Shown here piece by piece: positions 1-12,858 of a stretch of 64,000 nucleotides of DNA. The position numbers and the translations under genes are program-made. The stretch lies in contig JAKZZE010000002.1 in assembly GCA_024220505.1 (NCBI GenBank), forward strand, positions 2,356,001 to 2,420,000. Reading direction: 5' to 3'. Position 1 is the stretch's first letter; every line of letters begins with the position of its first letter. The notes below the pieces were generated by a model. The model was not told the DNA's origin. It ran no database searches and saw only the letters and a program-made list of their open reading frames with translations. The stretch is from Rhizopus arrhizus. Its lineage: Eukaryota > Mucoromycota > Mucoromycetes > Mucorales > Rhizopodaceae.

Positions 1-890
1 TCTCGAGTGGCGCTGCACCTTTGGGAAGTGAGCATATTGAAGCTCTTAATGCAAGAATAAAAGCATATGTGCGACAAGGGTACTTGGTTAAAAAAAAAAA
101 GAAAGAAAGACAAACTTATAAAAAGCTTTTTTAGTTATGGTATGACAGAAACGACAGCAGGGTGTATATATCAAAAAGTTGGAATAAGTCCTTTAGGATC
201 AACTGGTGTCCTCATAGCTAATATGGAATGTAAATTGGTGGATGAAGCTGGCAATGGTAAAGATTGATTTTATAAAAACTTTTTATGTACTTTTTCTATT
301 ATAGAAGTCAATGCCGGTCATCCAGGAGAGATCCTTTTAAAGGGACCTACTATTATGAAAGGCTATTTAAATGACGATAAAGCTAATAAAGAAACATTTA
401 CTAATGATGGATGGATGCGTACAGGTGACGTTGCAAAATATGACCCAGTATCTGGTGAATTCTTTATTATAGATCGCATTAAAGAAATGATTAAATTCAA
501 GGGATATCAAGTTGCGCCAGCAGGTAAATAGCTCATTACGTACTTTTTTTTTTCTCTAATCAACTGATTTATTTAGAACTTGAGGCATTACTGATGAGTC
601 ATCCAAGTATAGCCGACTGCTGTGTCGTCGGTGTCTATGAAGCATCCCAAGCCACTGAACTTCCTCGTGCTTATATTGTCCTACAGCCTTCGGTCCACAA
701 CAGACAAGAGACAGTCAAACAGATCATAGAGTTTGTTGAAGGCAGTGTCGCGAATCACAAGAGACTTCGAGGAGGTGTTCGGCTTATAAATCAAGTTCCT
801 AAAAGCCCAAGTGGGAAAATACTACGAAGAAAAGTGAAAGAATGGATAAAGCAAGAACAAAGTGAGCAGGTCTATAAAGCTCGTTTATAA
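1..890 (+). CDS. Acyl-CoA synthetase / 4-coumarate-CoA ligase-like (3' part)
   Basis: This is the C-terminal half of an ANL-superfamily adenylating enzyme, cut by the window edge. Such enzymes activate a carboxylic acid with ATP and then form its CoA thioester. Exons by phase are 1-79, 135-256, 305-523 and 577-890. The joined protein shows the YGMTE motif (A5), the hinge-region motifs GWMRTGDVA and [14 protein letters not shown], and the catalytic-lysine motif [11 protein letters not shown] near the end. The protein ends in ARL, a permitted variant of the peroxisomal PTS1 tripeptide, so import into peroxisomes is likely (inference). The family is certain; the substrate (fatty acid, hydroxycinnamate or other) cannot be read from sequence. 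Confidence 0.9.
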
Positions 891-1199
891 AAAATAAAAA
901 AAAATCTAAATAAATTTGTAAAATTGCATTTTTTATTTCTATCATAATTTGAAGTATAAATGTAAATGCTGCCTTCATATTACCTTTATTGATGGTTTTA
1001 CGGATTTCTCCATTATAAAGAAAGGAATTAAATAATTGGCTAATATATTCTATGTAATTTATGCGCTTTCTACCAAAAAGAACATGACGTCAAGCTAAAA
1101 AAGACTTTAAAGGGTTGTTTCTCGTTTTTTTCTTTCTTTTTTCTTAATTTTATTATATTTATTCTTTATTGTGCAATTAAAAAAGAAAAGACAGAGTCA
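891..1199. other. Intergenic spacer
   Basis: AT-rich spacer between two same-strand genes with a T-rich run at about 1118-1165 just before the next start codon. No gene is visible. Confidence 0.6.
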
Positions 1200-4100
1200 A
1201 TGGAGTTGCATCATTTAAATAAGTCTGAAAGGAGACCGACTTGGTCTTCTGAGTACATCTATCCAAAAACAGCCTTAGATCAACACGCAGATAAATCAGA
1301 CGAAGACAGCGCTGGTGAACAATCACATGATAATGTATTGAGATCATTTACACCTCTAGATTCGCCAAGTACATCAAAATATCCATTGGAAACAATACCA
1401 TCTAATAGAAATAGCCGTACAATACCAGATAGATCATCGTTTACTTCATCTACACGTATCAATAATCCTGAATCAGCAAAAGAAATGACAGAGCCTCAGG
1501 CAAAAAGAAGCATTTTTCAAAAGGCTCTTCTGTCTTTGCCTCCATTTGCACATGTCAGGAAAACGATTAAAGCTTCTCTTGCTCTATTGATATCCTTAAT
1601 TTTTTGTCTTGATAGTCATACAAGAGAGATTTTTGGAACGGCTGTTTTGCTTACTGCCATTGTTACCATCTTTTATTTCCCAGTAAGGACAATAGGTAAA
1701 AGAAAAAAAAAAGAGATAATAACGAGCTATTCAAACATCATGTTGTATTGATTTATCACTATTTTTCAGGAGTACAAACAGAGGTAAATAAGTGATAATG
1801 AGATCACCTTTCCTTTTTCCTTCTAATAGAAGAAAATAGGCAGTGTTATTGGGAACATTTGGTGCCTTACTAGCTTCGGCTTGGAGCCTTTTAGGAAAGA
1901 TAGGACTGCACGCAAAGAATAATGATGACATTAACCATGTAATGCAACAGGCGCGTTTCTTGCAAGCTTGGCTCGCAATCCATCTAACCCGACTCCTGTG
2001 CAGCCTGGTGCATGTGCTATTTTAGCTGTATTTCTATTTATTGGTACATTCATTCTTAATATCATTCGTATAAAAATACCCAAAGGTAACAGGGAAAAAT
2101 ATATATATATAAAAACAACCCTCCCAATCGCTATTTAATGCTTGCTGCAATTTAGCTAATTTTGCTGCTATTAATGCATGTATTATATTAACAGTAAGCA
2201 CGCCTTCTTTTGAAAAAAAAAATGTTTATTATATTCAGAGTACTTAGTTTTATCTTTAGTTTACAATGACATATTATCCATCTATTCCTCAATTCAGTGC
2301 CTATGTTACAGTAAAAACAATGACCAGATTATACATAAAAAAAGATTTGTTTATTCAAACTTCTTTGTATAGTGGGGGTTTCTTATGCCAGTTGCAGTGG
2401 CCGGTGCTATCTCCTTAGCTGTAAATTACTTTATTTGGCCAGATAACAGCATTGGAAACTTCCTTGCTGTTCTACGACAAACTTTGGGAGGGTACAATGC
2501 CTTTTTTAAAGAACATTCTACTGCATTTTTAGACTGCACCACAGAGCCCAATCAATCAACACTTCCACAACTCCATACACGATTACAGAACGGAGTATTA
2601 TTGATGATTGATTGTAAACGAGCTGTTCAGAGAGAAGTGTTATTTTCTCGCATTTCTGATAAGGATTGCAGTCAATTGACAAATGCTGTGAGATCAATGC
2701 GTACTGCACTGCATGGTATCGGCCTTAGCCTTTTGATCAAGAGCAATTATTTAAATTCGGAAAACAATCATATTTATTTTGATAAATTTAAAGACCCTCA
2801 GATCATAGATGCCTTCTTTGCCTCTCTAGAAAATATCAAGCCAATCTGTGTAGAATTAACAGAGACATGCACTAATGCAACGGATCAATGCCTCTCAAGA
2901 ATTGCGAATCTTCACTACCATACAAGAACAAATCTGAATAGTATACTCTGGCCATTTCCAAGACTTTGGGCTTCTAAAACAAAAAAAGAGGATCCTGAAA
3001 GTTCGACTCCAAAGATATCATCAAATCAAATTAAAGAAATGTTGGCCCGCTTTGAACACATCAGCAAATGCAACGAAACATTCGAAAGGCTCTTGACACC
3101 TAATCCTTCCAACTTGCCAAAAAACGGACCACTCTATTTGCTTTTTCTTTATCTGTGTCATCTCAAGGAGCATGCGGAGCATATTACCTCCTTTGTGGCA
3201 CTGGTGGAAGAACTTGAAAAGAAACGAACGAGGTATAGACTTTGGTTCCCTCATCAGACCTTGTCAAAGTGGATTCATTCAAATGATGTGTTGGGTGGAT
3301 CTGTTGGTGGTGATATCAATGAAACTGAACACGCAGGGAATGATTTAGCAAGATGCGCAACACGACCCGAGAACACACGAGCATCGGATGAGCAAACCGT
3401 GTTTCATGCTGCAGGTGAAACAAGAAAGAAACAAAAAAAGACTGATCCCGACGTATCTGAACCAAAGACACCGATTCAGAAAGTATTTTATGTGCTTTAC
3501 AAATGTGGTAAATGGATGACAGACACAACAACGTTTTTTGCTTTCAAAGTTGCACTTGGTGTCGTTCTATTGGCCATCCCAGCCTGGAGACCAGAAGATG
3601 CAGGGTGGTACATTGAATGGCGAGGACAATGGGCCATGATTACCCTAGTGCTCTGGATGCTTCCAATGACGGGTGCATTTGTCTTTGGATTAATTGATAG
3701 AATTATTGGTTCCATCGTGGGTTCTATTCTAGGTATTATTGTTTGGGAAATTACAAGAGGAAATCCTTATGGACTGGCTGTTTTGTTGTTTTTTGTTTTC
3801 TTGCCATTGTATTATACTTTCTTTTTTATTACAAAATATAGAGTTTCGGCGCTGATGTGTAAAGTAACGATGCTCTTGATAGTCGTGTATGAATATAACT
3901 ATGTGAATTCAGGTATGTCGCAATACGATCAAGTATATACCGTTGCTGGAAAAGTAAGATAAATAAATTAGCGTGTCCCTAGCGATAAAAAAAAAGAACT
4001 CATTTCCTTTTACTATAGAGATTGCTCATGGTCATCATCGGAATCGCTGCCTCTGGTATCCTTATATCGATTCCATTCCCGCCAACAAGTCGTATAGAGC

Positions 4101-4804
4101 TTCGTAAAAGGCTTGCGGGTACTATTCGCGATATTGGAAAATCATATGGTATCCTATCTGCTAGTACAATTGCATTTATGGACAAGTCGTTAACTCCTGG
4201 TCAAAGTAAAGGATTTCAAAAGCTTGCTATCGAACTTCGACGTCAGATTGCTGAAGAACGAACACTGCTTCATCAGGCAAATTATGAGCCACCTCTGCGA
4301 GGTTATTTCCCAACAGAACATTACAAAGCATTGATTGGAGTAGTGGATAACATGTCTGATTTGGTGATCAATATGGGATCATCCTTAGGTAACATCAAAC
4401 CTGAGTGGAAAAAACAGATTGCATCAGTCCTTAAAAAAGAAAGAATGGAATACGTAAAATATTTATCGTTTTTTTTTTTTCCTTTATGAGAAACTAAATA
4501 TATTTTGATATAGATTTCATCTATTCTTTCAATATTCAAGCTGACTTCTTCTACTTTGTATGCTAAAACATCATTACCACCTTACATACTATCGCCTATT
4601 GATTGCAGAGAACGTTTTGTGAACTTGTTAGAAAGAAAAATCATGATTGAAGCAAAGGATATTGCCAATCCATCGTTTCCCTCTTATAGCTCCTATTTAA
4701 TGAATGGTCTTGTATTAGTAGACGAGCTACAGGTTCTTCTCTCTATCACTGAAGAGCTAGTAGGTATTGAAGATCCAGAGCAATGGTTATTATCGCGTGC
4801 ATAG
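1200..4804 (+). CDS. FUSC/ArAE-type membrane transporter (Brefeldin A-sensitivity-like)
   Basis: A multi-exon membrane protein of the fungal aromatic-acid-exporter/fusaric-acid-resistance-like family. An N-terminal hydrophilic region of about 110 residues precedes a block of hydrophobic helices. A soluble middle region (about 2450-3500) follows, then a second membrane block (about 3530-3950, containing WRGQWAMITLVLWMLPMTGA) and a C-terminal cytosolic part. Supported exons are 1200-1695, a 14-nt micro-exon 1770-1783, 1840 to about 1907, about 1967-2083, about 2136-2193, 2260-2310, 2373-3953, 4019-4453 and 4514-4804. Most join in phase. The junctions near 1907/1967 and 2083/2136 have no GT-AG solution although the protein on both sides is clearly coding (LARNPSNPTPVQPG, QSLFNACCNLANFAAIN). 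The gene may use odd introns, contain sequence errors, or be starting to decay. Substrate unknown. Confidence 0.75.
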
Positions 4805-5449
4805 ATTCTTTGTGAACTCTAAGCTTATTTGTTTCAAATTAAGATTTAACTTTTTTTAAACAATAAACAGAATTTTGGATTTCCTTTCTATTTTTTTTGT
4901 TATGAAGTAGGAGCTTTGTCTGAATTTGTTATATAAAAAAATGCTGATTTTATTAAATATGCATAAGCTGCTGTTTGAAAGAAAAATTTATAGTTCCCAC
5001 ATTAACTTTTAATAATAAGAGGTTGAATAAGTTTTAATGAATTGTTTGCTTTTTCTCCTTTTAACCAACTTCATTCACTTATGCATAATACGGAACAAAT
5101 AGGCCTGCAACATGAGTAATGTTATTAAAGTCAGCAAGCCAATTGCAATGAAAATAAACATATACCTTTCAAACGCGCTAGGATATTTTTTTAGATAAAG
5201 GTTTTGGTCAAGTATTTTTATTAAAAGCTACCAAGCAAGATGATAAATGGCTCTTAGTTATTACCACTTTCATTTTCTGTGGATCTTACAAAAAAAAGTC
5301 AGCCAACGTGTAACCTGATTTTTTGCATAAAGCAAAATTGTGAAGGAAACATTCAATCATGACGTACCACATGCTTTTGATTTATCGTTTCTCTTTTTCT
5401 TTTCTTTCTTTTTTTAAGTCTTGGATCTTTTTTTATTTTTTGTTTACAA
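4805..5449. other. Intergenic spacer
   Basis: 645 bp of AT-rich sequence ending in pyrimidine runs before the next gene's start. I see no gene or RNA in it. Confidence 0.6.
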
Positions 5450-7441
5450 ATGAATTCCACTTATAATTTAGCTTTTCCAGCTTTACTTTATCCAGGCTTG
5501 AACAATAAAAAGGCCAAAGATAATTCGCAGTGGTCTTTGACACCTCCCAAATATCCCGATTACCTAAAACTTACACTTTATGGAAAGCTGGCAGTAGAAC
5601 AACATAATTTACATCAACATCGTGAGGCGATCAAGACAAGTCTAGACGAAGATTTTGATGAACTCGACTTGCGATTACCTACATTTTGGAACTCCAAGGA
5701 CAAATCCAAGAATGTAGAAATTGGCAGCAACGGGTTGGACTTGAAATATATTGGTAAAATAAGAGAGAGAGTGTGTGAAAACACTTGACAAAAAAAGTAG
5801 ACTTGACCATTTTTATACTAAAAACTTTCTTTCTCTAGGTCCTGGTAAACAGGAAACACATGCTGCCTTAGTCAGAAGTAATTTTCCAATGAGACATCAG
5901 TGTGGAGTCTATTATTTTGAAATGAAAGTTTTATCAAAGGGAGAAGATGGGTTTATCGGGATCGGATTTTGCTGTGCTGAAAATAACCTTGAAAGACTGC
6001 CTGGCTGGGACGCTAATTCTTGGGGATATCACGGAGATGATGGCCACTTCTTTGCTGGATCGGGCACAGGTAGAGAATATGGCCCTAGTTTTACTACAGC
6101 TGATGTGGTTGGTTGTGGTGTCGATTTTGCGGATGGGTCAGCGTTTTTTACAAAGAATGGAAAGTTCTTGGGTACGGCATTTAAGGGGATTGATCCCGGA
6201 AAGATATTGTATCCTTCTGTTGGACTTCGCACATTGGGAGAAAAGGTGACAGTCAATTTTGGACATGAACCATTTGTGTACGATATTGAACAATACATTA
6301 AAGTAAGTTTAAAAAGCTGAAATAAACAAAGAACAAAAGATGGACTAAAACAGCGCATGTAAAAGGATCAGAAGTATTCGGCTATTCGAGAAATGACATC
6401 TCATAAGATAAACGGCTCTGCTTTTGAATCTGATCAGCTTGTTTTATCTTATTTGATACACCACGGTTATACAAAAGCTGCTTCAGCACTTGCAAATAAT
6501 AACAAGGACCTTTTATCGGAAGGCAGCAAAGAATGGGCTAACTGTGAAATTGGTATGGAGCAGCGTACAGGTATATGATGTAAAGAGTATCTATCTCCGC
6601 TGTAAACTAAGATTGTATTGGGGATGATAGCCATCAGAACAGCTATTATTCATGGTCAGATGGATAAAGCGGTTGCACTCATAGAACAAGATTTCCCAAG
6701 GATTCTAGAAGAGCGAGGAAAGTCGATACTGTTACTATTGAAATGTGGAAAATTCATAGAGATGATGCGAGAATATGCACTGCGGGCTGGAGAACCAGAT
6801 GCAGATCGAACAAAGACAAGTAAACGAAGGCTGAGTTATGCCGAGATTGCTTGTCATCATTCATCATCACATATTGAAGCTGACTTGTCAGAACAAAGAT
6901 CAAATAAAGCACCGATGGTGGATATAGTTGAATTTAAGGAACCGGACGGATCACCTGCACATTTATTGGAACAAGTGATGAAATATGGACAAGAGATTCA
7001 AGAAGAGTATAAACATGATCACTCGGAAAGAACTAGAACAAGTTTGATGGTAAGAAACGGATGATGCCTCTCTCTCTTTCTTTTACTGATTAGCTTTATA
7101 TAGGAAATATTCTCATTATTAGCTTATCCAGATCCTTATAATAGTCCAGTAGCTCACATAATGAATATTTCCAGGAGAGATGATCTAGCAACAGAGGTGA
7201 ATGCTGCTATCCTTGGTAAGTAGTAAAAGGAAATAAAAATAGTTATGAGTAGGCTGATTTTATTTGTATATACGTAGCATTTCTGCAGCAACCAGAAACG
7301 CCTGCTTTGGAACGCGTTTATAGGCAACTTGTTGCAACTTACAAGACGCTTGCTATAGAAGGGGATGGAAAATCATCACTAATAAATGTGGATGATAATT
7401 ACTTGAGAAACATAGAGAAAATAAATCCGCTTATTTTGTAA
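5450..7441 (+). CDS. RanBPM/Gid1-like protein with SPRY, LisH, CTLH and CRA regions
   Basis: Six exons (5450-5753, 5839-6302, 6372-6570, 6631-7049, 7104-7215, 7278-7441) give a 553-residue protein. Residues about 105-250 form a SPRY domain (HQCGVYYFEMKVLSKGEDGF, IGIGFC, GWDANSWGYHGDDG, ADVVGCGVDF, FFTKNGKFLG). A LisH follows (VLSYLIHHGYTKAASALA), then CTLH (AIRTAIIHGQMDKAVALIE) and a CRA-like C-terminus (LLLLKCGKFIEMMRE through the FSLLAYPDP region). This order is that of RanBP9/RanBP10 and yeast Vid30/Gid1, a scaffold subunit of the GID/CTLH E3 ubiquitin ligase. The acceptor at 6630 was chosen because it keeps phase and restores the CTLH helix. Assignment to the complex rests on family knowledge. 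Confidence 0.9.
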
Positions 7442-9394
7442 ATGAATCTCAAATTTTACAAGAAATATTTGGTGGGTTATATCCTTTATGAATCGCTATT
7501 TTAATCATTCCTCTTTCTAGCCAAAGCGTTTAGAAAAATGAGGTACTAATACGAGCTATTGTCTTACACGTTTAAAGGTTGGCAGATATTAAAATTAGAT
7601 TAAAATCTGCTCTTTCCCTATGCCGTTTGTGGATTACAACGAAACAATGACCTACAACGAGCAATAAGAGCGTGCGAGTTTTCTTTTGCATTTTTACTAT
7701 AGTAGCTCTGTTTCTTAATGTGAATCCCGTACCAGCTTTATATTCAAATTTTTTTTTTTTGAATAATTCAAGATTACAAGATACTACTCCTTTTTAATGG
7801 TATCTAAAGAAGTAAGGCTTGGAGTATTTTTCTGTTATACGTCTTATCCTGATTACACCATAAAACTAGGCTGGGATTCTTAAATTAATTGTAGGAAAAA
7901 CATGAGCACCTTGCAATAGTAGCAAATCAGAAAAGAATTATGCTTTATTCGCATACATCAGCGAGTTCCACAAGAAGGCATACCATCCACTGATTAAAAG
8001 TTTAAAGACCATAGTTGAACCTTAAGAAAGTACGATCATATAGCTGTTCATATCATTACTTGAGAGGTCCATAAGCATGGTAATTCTGTTGATCTAAATC
8101 AAAACCAATTTACGTGACTGTGTGAACCTTTTTTTATCATTGGCAAAAGTATCTGCTTTCGTCCTCTTTTGCGTAGATCACTGGTCTTACAATCCTTGGA
8201 CATGAGGCAAATCACTGATAAACTAGATTTGCTTGCTTAAATATCTAAAGCAAAAGTTTTTCCGATTTTATTCTAATATACATTATAGGGTATTTCACTG
8301 GTCTCTTTGAGGCTCATCTAGTACTGTTTAAAATCACTGGATATAATATTATAACAAACGCAATGCAACACATTACGTGTTCATCAAAGTTTTATACAAA
8401 TGCAATTATTTCGTTCTTTCGATATAAAATGAAATAGTTGCATATAGCAACTTCTCGTCATTCATTTCTCTGGTAGACGTAAAACTAGTTTGTCGTAACT
8501 TATTCGTGCTGGTCTATGCTGGACAATATTCCCTATTAACGGATACATTCGAATGATAGCTGCTCAATAAAAGTATTAGAATAACTTGAAATGATCATTG
8601 CAACAATTTTTATATTCGTATGGCAATGGCGCTCAATTCAAGCTTGATTTTTAGCTAATGGACGCATTAAAAATCAGGTCATGATACAACAATAATGGTG
8701 GTATCAGGTAAACATTGTTTTTAGCTTGTCCTACTAAGAAAGTCCACAAAGATAAAGCCAGCTTATACTTGTAGTGGAAAGCTAGAAAACGCTTTTTTCA
8801 ATAGATGGTTTCAAAAATTTCGCTTCCCAAATGAACAAATTCATTTCAATCTTCGTAGAAGGAGGATGATATAATTATCATAACAGGGATCTTGGATCTG
8901 CGATATTTAATAGCTCTCAAAAAGATGACAACTTCATGTTAAAAAGCCGTTGAGCTATTTACCACTAATAAAAGCTATAAACATGCTATCAGCTATCCAA
9001 TAATGCCTTGCTTGCTAGGTTGCCTATATATTTTAAAATGGTGCCTTATGAAATAGAGCTTTATTTACTATATTGGCTCTTTTGCAAGTGATAATAAATA
9101 CACTTGGTTTTAGATTTCGCATCAATATGTCTTTCAGAATTCATTCATTGAAGTTCAAACTTTAGTTGAATTTATTTTAGCTAAAGCACCAAAACACTTC
9201 TTGAGCCAAGTCGAAACTTGTACAGAATCTACATATTGGAAATGGAATGACTTTCAAGAAAAGCACTAATCAACCCCGTCAAGAAAAGGGTTTTTAAAAA
9301 AAGTAGTCACTAAGCAGAAAACATTTATTTTGGTGAGGGGAGAATTAGAAAATACATTCCCTTTTTTTAATTAATTTTTTTTTTCTGCATTGTT
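7442..9394. other. Gene-poor AT-rich gap
   Basis: About 1.95 kb with only short, unconvincing open frames on both strands. I recognise no tRNA, snRNA or transposon fragment. Confidence 0.5.
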
Positions 9395-10333
9395 ATGAGT
9401 AGATATAATAAAAATGGATACAGCATTGAGGAAGATAACAGTAGTGCAATATTAGATTTTTCAGACACAGAACAGCAGCCCATGCTGAATGAACAAGATG
9501 AAGCTATTTATCATGACCCTAGCCGTCGACCAACTTGGAAGCAGTTATTACCACGGCTGGCTCTTTTTATTCTCATCGGTCTTCTTTCACTTGCCTTTTC
9601 TTTATCTTTAGCTCATTATGTGCTTGATATCGGCTTACCTCGTACACTAGAGGATGTTCAAGAGACAGCAACCAAGCTCGATGAACTGATTAATACATCC
9701 TGGACCGGCTATCAATCTGTAACGATTGTCTTTGCTGTCCTCTATCTATGGCAGCAAGCCTTTTCTATTCCAGGCTCAGTTTTATTAAATCTTTTAGCAG
9801 GCTACCTTTACGGCATCGTCATCGGCACCCTTTGGACTAGTCTGCTGACAGCAGGAGGAGCCACAATTGCTTATGGTCTGTCTATCCTTGTGGGTGAGCC
9901 ACTAATTCATGTTCCTTGGGTTCATCGACGAGCACAACCACTCCTGCGCCAACTTGAAACAGAAAAAGGTAGTCTCTTTTGGTGGTTATTGTTTCTTCGT
10001 CTATTTCCCTTTTCACCTTACTGGTTTATCAATCTCATCTCACCTTTACTCGGGATTCCTGTCAGCCCCTTTTTTTGGTCGACCTTCTTTGGAGTGATAC
10101 CTTATAACTTTGTATGTGCTCAAGCTGGAGATGTGTTGGGTGATTTGACTTCTACTTCGGATATCCTGTCAGTCTCGCTCGTCTTGAAACTCTTGGTAGT
10201 CTCCTTATTTTCTTTGGTGCCTGTCATTTGGGGTAAAAAGATTCAGAGATGGGCAAAACGAACGTTGGGCGTTGCAAGTGAAGATGTAGAGAAACCAAAC
10301 GATGTGGAATTGGATGGAAGAGCTTTAGAATAG
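9395..10333 (+). CDS. TMEM41-type VTT-domain membrane protein
   Basis: An intronless 312-residue protein with about six membrane helices. It has an N-terminal hydrophilic tail of about 50 residues and one helix at about 52-75. The VTT/DedA-like core carries QQAFSIPGSVLLNLLAGYLYG (helix-loop with F-x-IPG-x3-N) and FLRLFPFSPYWFINLISPLL followed by GVIPYNFVCAQAG. These are the signatures of the TMEM41A/TMEM41B branch rather than Tvp38/TMEM64. TMEM41B homologues are ER phospholipid scramblases that act in autophagosome and lipid-droplet formation. The start is the first Met in a frame that opens just after a poly-T run. Confidence 0.9.
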   Translation: MSRYNKNGYSIEEDNSSAILDFSDTEQQPMLNEQDEAIYHDPSRRPTWKQLLPRLALFILIGLLSLAFSLSLAHYVLDIGLPRTLEDVQETATKLDELINTSWTGYQSVTIVFAVLYLWQQAFSIPGSVLLNLLAGYLYGIVIGTLWTSLLTAGGATIAYGLSILVGEPLIHVPWVHRRAQPLLRQLETEKGSLFWWLLFLRLFPFSPYWFINLISPLLGIPVSPFFWSTFFGVIPYNFVCAQAGDVLGDLTSTSDILSVSLVLKLLVVSLFSLVPVIWGKKIQRWAKRTLGVASEDVEKPNDVELDGRALE

Positions 10334-12858
10334 ATACCTTCACGATAGATTATAAATATTAATTCCATATCTTTACCCCTCTCTCTCCTTTTCTTCCTTT
10401 CTCCTCTATCTTTTATATAGCTACATTCTGTATTATCGACCTAATTGTACAAATATACTTTTTTATAATTATCTTGGCGCTTACTTGTGTTACATGAAGA
10501 ATATTAAGAAAATGACAAGTATTTCCTACAAGAAAATAATTTATTGAAAAACAAGATAATTTTATGCAGCTTCTTGTTCTATATAAAAAAACAGTAACTT
10601 TACATGGATTTTTTGAATGTGCCAAACAGTATGGCACAGACCGTGGTAATGCATAAATAATAATGAAAAAATACAACAATAAAGTATCTCTTTGTAGCAT
10701 GTGAAGAAGTCATGCAATATAAACTCACCGGATGATATACAGTGTGCTCAAGTAAATTAGATTATAACATTGTCTATCTTACGAAAGCAATAAAAGAATT
10801 AAAGACACTACATATGAACACATCTTATATTCCTTGTTTGTTCAAATTAATATTCGAGTTAGATGCATCAGCCAAAGTAAAGTATGCAAAAAACCTTCTA
10901 GATTAGATCGTGGTAGCCTTTAAAAACTTTGTTTATTATCTGGGCTTAGTCATTCAAGGCAATGTTTAATGGAAAGTGAACTTTTTTTTAAGTGAACTAC
11001 TGGCTTTTAATTGCATTGTAAATTTCTACTTTTTGCTTAATATAGCTTACCAATATTCGAATGGCCTCTTCTCAGTGACTATGGACAAATGAGTAAGTGA
11101 GCTAAAATACAAAGCCAAAATAAGCAATGCCTCTAAGCTATGATATTAGAACTGCTTATTATTAGCCAAAACTAGGTTTATAAATATTTAGGAATTCAAT
11201 TCAGAAATATGCATTATATAAAAAAAAAACAAGTGCTAAGGAAGTTATCATATTGCAGATATTATTGCAATGTATACTTTGATGAATTTGACTCGCAAAG
11301 GTTACGGATGCATTCAATTTGACGAATATAGAAAATTGTTAAGTTTGTAATTGTGAAAGAAAGCAATAAAGAGAGAGATGAGAAGACCTATGAAAATAAA
11401 AATGGTATATTAATTCTAATGGAGATGCTTTATGGACTTCATAAGAAAAAATATTTGGGTGGATAAAGATACAACAATGAAAATTAAATCGAAGAGTATT
11501 CTCTATATCTTGAATAAGAGAACTATTGCTTATATGCAGCTTAGTAATTTTTCTTCTGTCTTCACAATTTTTCTTACAAGTCTAAACTACACATTTAACT
11601 GTAACATAACCTGTTCTACGCGTATTTCAACACAAGGTATAGCTATACCAAGAAGGTGCAACAAATGAAATATAAATAAAAAATATTGTCAAACGTTTAC
11701 AAAAATTACACAGTTCTTATTTCTATCTAATATTTTATAAGTATGCTCATTTGTATTTTAATAGTGAGCATGATACTTGTAAATTTGAAGAAGCCCAGTA
11801 AAAGTAAGTATCAATAGTATCACAACACGATATGTAAGCAAAACAAGGTAACATTAGTTCAAGAAGCCTCCATAAAAATTAAATTCATAAGACTTAACCC
11901 TAACGCAAGCTTTAACCGCCAAAAGTTTACAAATGTAAAACAATGTCAGAGGTGACACCTGACCCACAAGAATATTTGATGCACATAACAAAAAAAAAAA
12001 AACCTTCTTTTTGCTGGAGTCACAACTAGTCTCGTTATCTTGTTTCGACTCAAAACACGAACGCAAGAAGTAAAGGCTGAGCGAAAAGACTTTCATGTAA
12101 ATAATTCCATAAAGGAGGATGCCTGCTTTTGAACAAATTATTCAGAAAGAAGCAAGACCTGTGGAGCTTCTAGTTACTCAGTTACAGAAAAAAAAAAGTA
12201 GTTTTGTAGCAAACAATTTGATCTGAAGAACAAGACAATTTTTGTGAAGAGAATGAGCTTAATTTATACTCTTATTTCTTTAAAGCATGATCTCATCCTT
12301 TCAGTTTTATAGTAGAGTTCACTTTTTTGACTTATTCATTGTTCCTTGACTAGTTTTTGTTCATTTCTTCTTGTTTTGACATCTTTGCCATGTATAGAGG
12401 ATGCAGCATGCTTTTGGTATTTGTCATATACTTGGATCGAAACTTTAGTGAATGAAAAAGAAATGTATGAAAATGTGCTACTACCAACCTATTATACACT
12501 TTACGGAGCAAGCAGTATCAAATAGAATGAGCATATTCATTTATACATGCTAGAATCTGACTACATGCAAGCCATCACATGGTCTAACTACCATGTTTCA
12601 ATATAAACAGTAGAAATACAAAGAGCATGTGTAGGACAATCCGACCCCAACATGTCAAACTGTAGGTGCCATTTACGCGTAAAATTGGCAGCATCTTAAT
12701 TTTAATCTCCTCATAGACTGTATCTGGAAGAGCTTTGGAGACAAGGTACCCGGACAATGATTGGCATTGAGTTGATGTGGGAATCAATGTAAAAAAAATT
12801 GCATGATTTATTTTTTAAAACATTTATGGTAAAAATTACATGACTGAAGTCTATTTGC
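10334..12858. other. Gene-poor AT-rich gap
   Basis: About 2.5 kb without a credible gene. Open frames at 11432-11668 (+) and 11854-12096 (-) look like noise, rich in low-complexity and AT codons. One isolated copy of TAACCCTAAC occurs near 11895, too short to assign a role. Confidence 0.5.

Noticed and set aside
11890..11900. TAACCCTAAC as a telomerase RNA template or internal telomere repeat
   Set aside because: Only about 1.5 repeats, no flanking structure recognised, and it is expected by chance in a window of this size.
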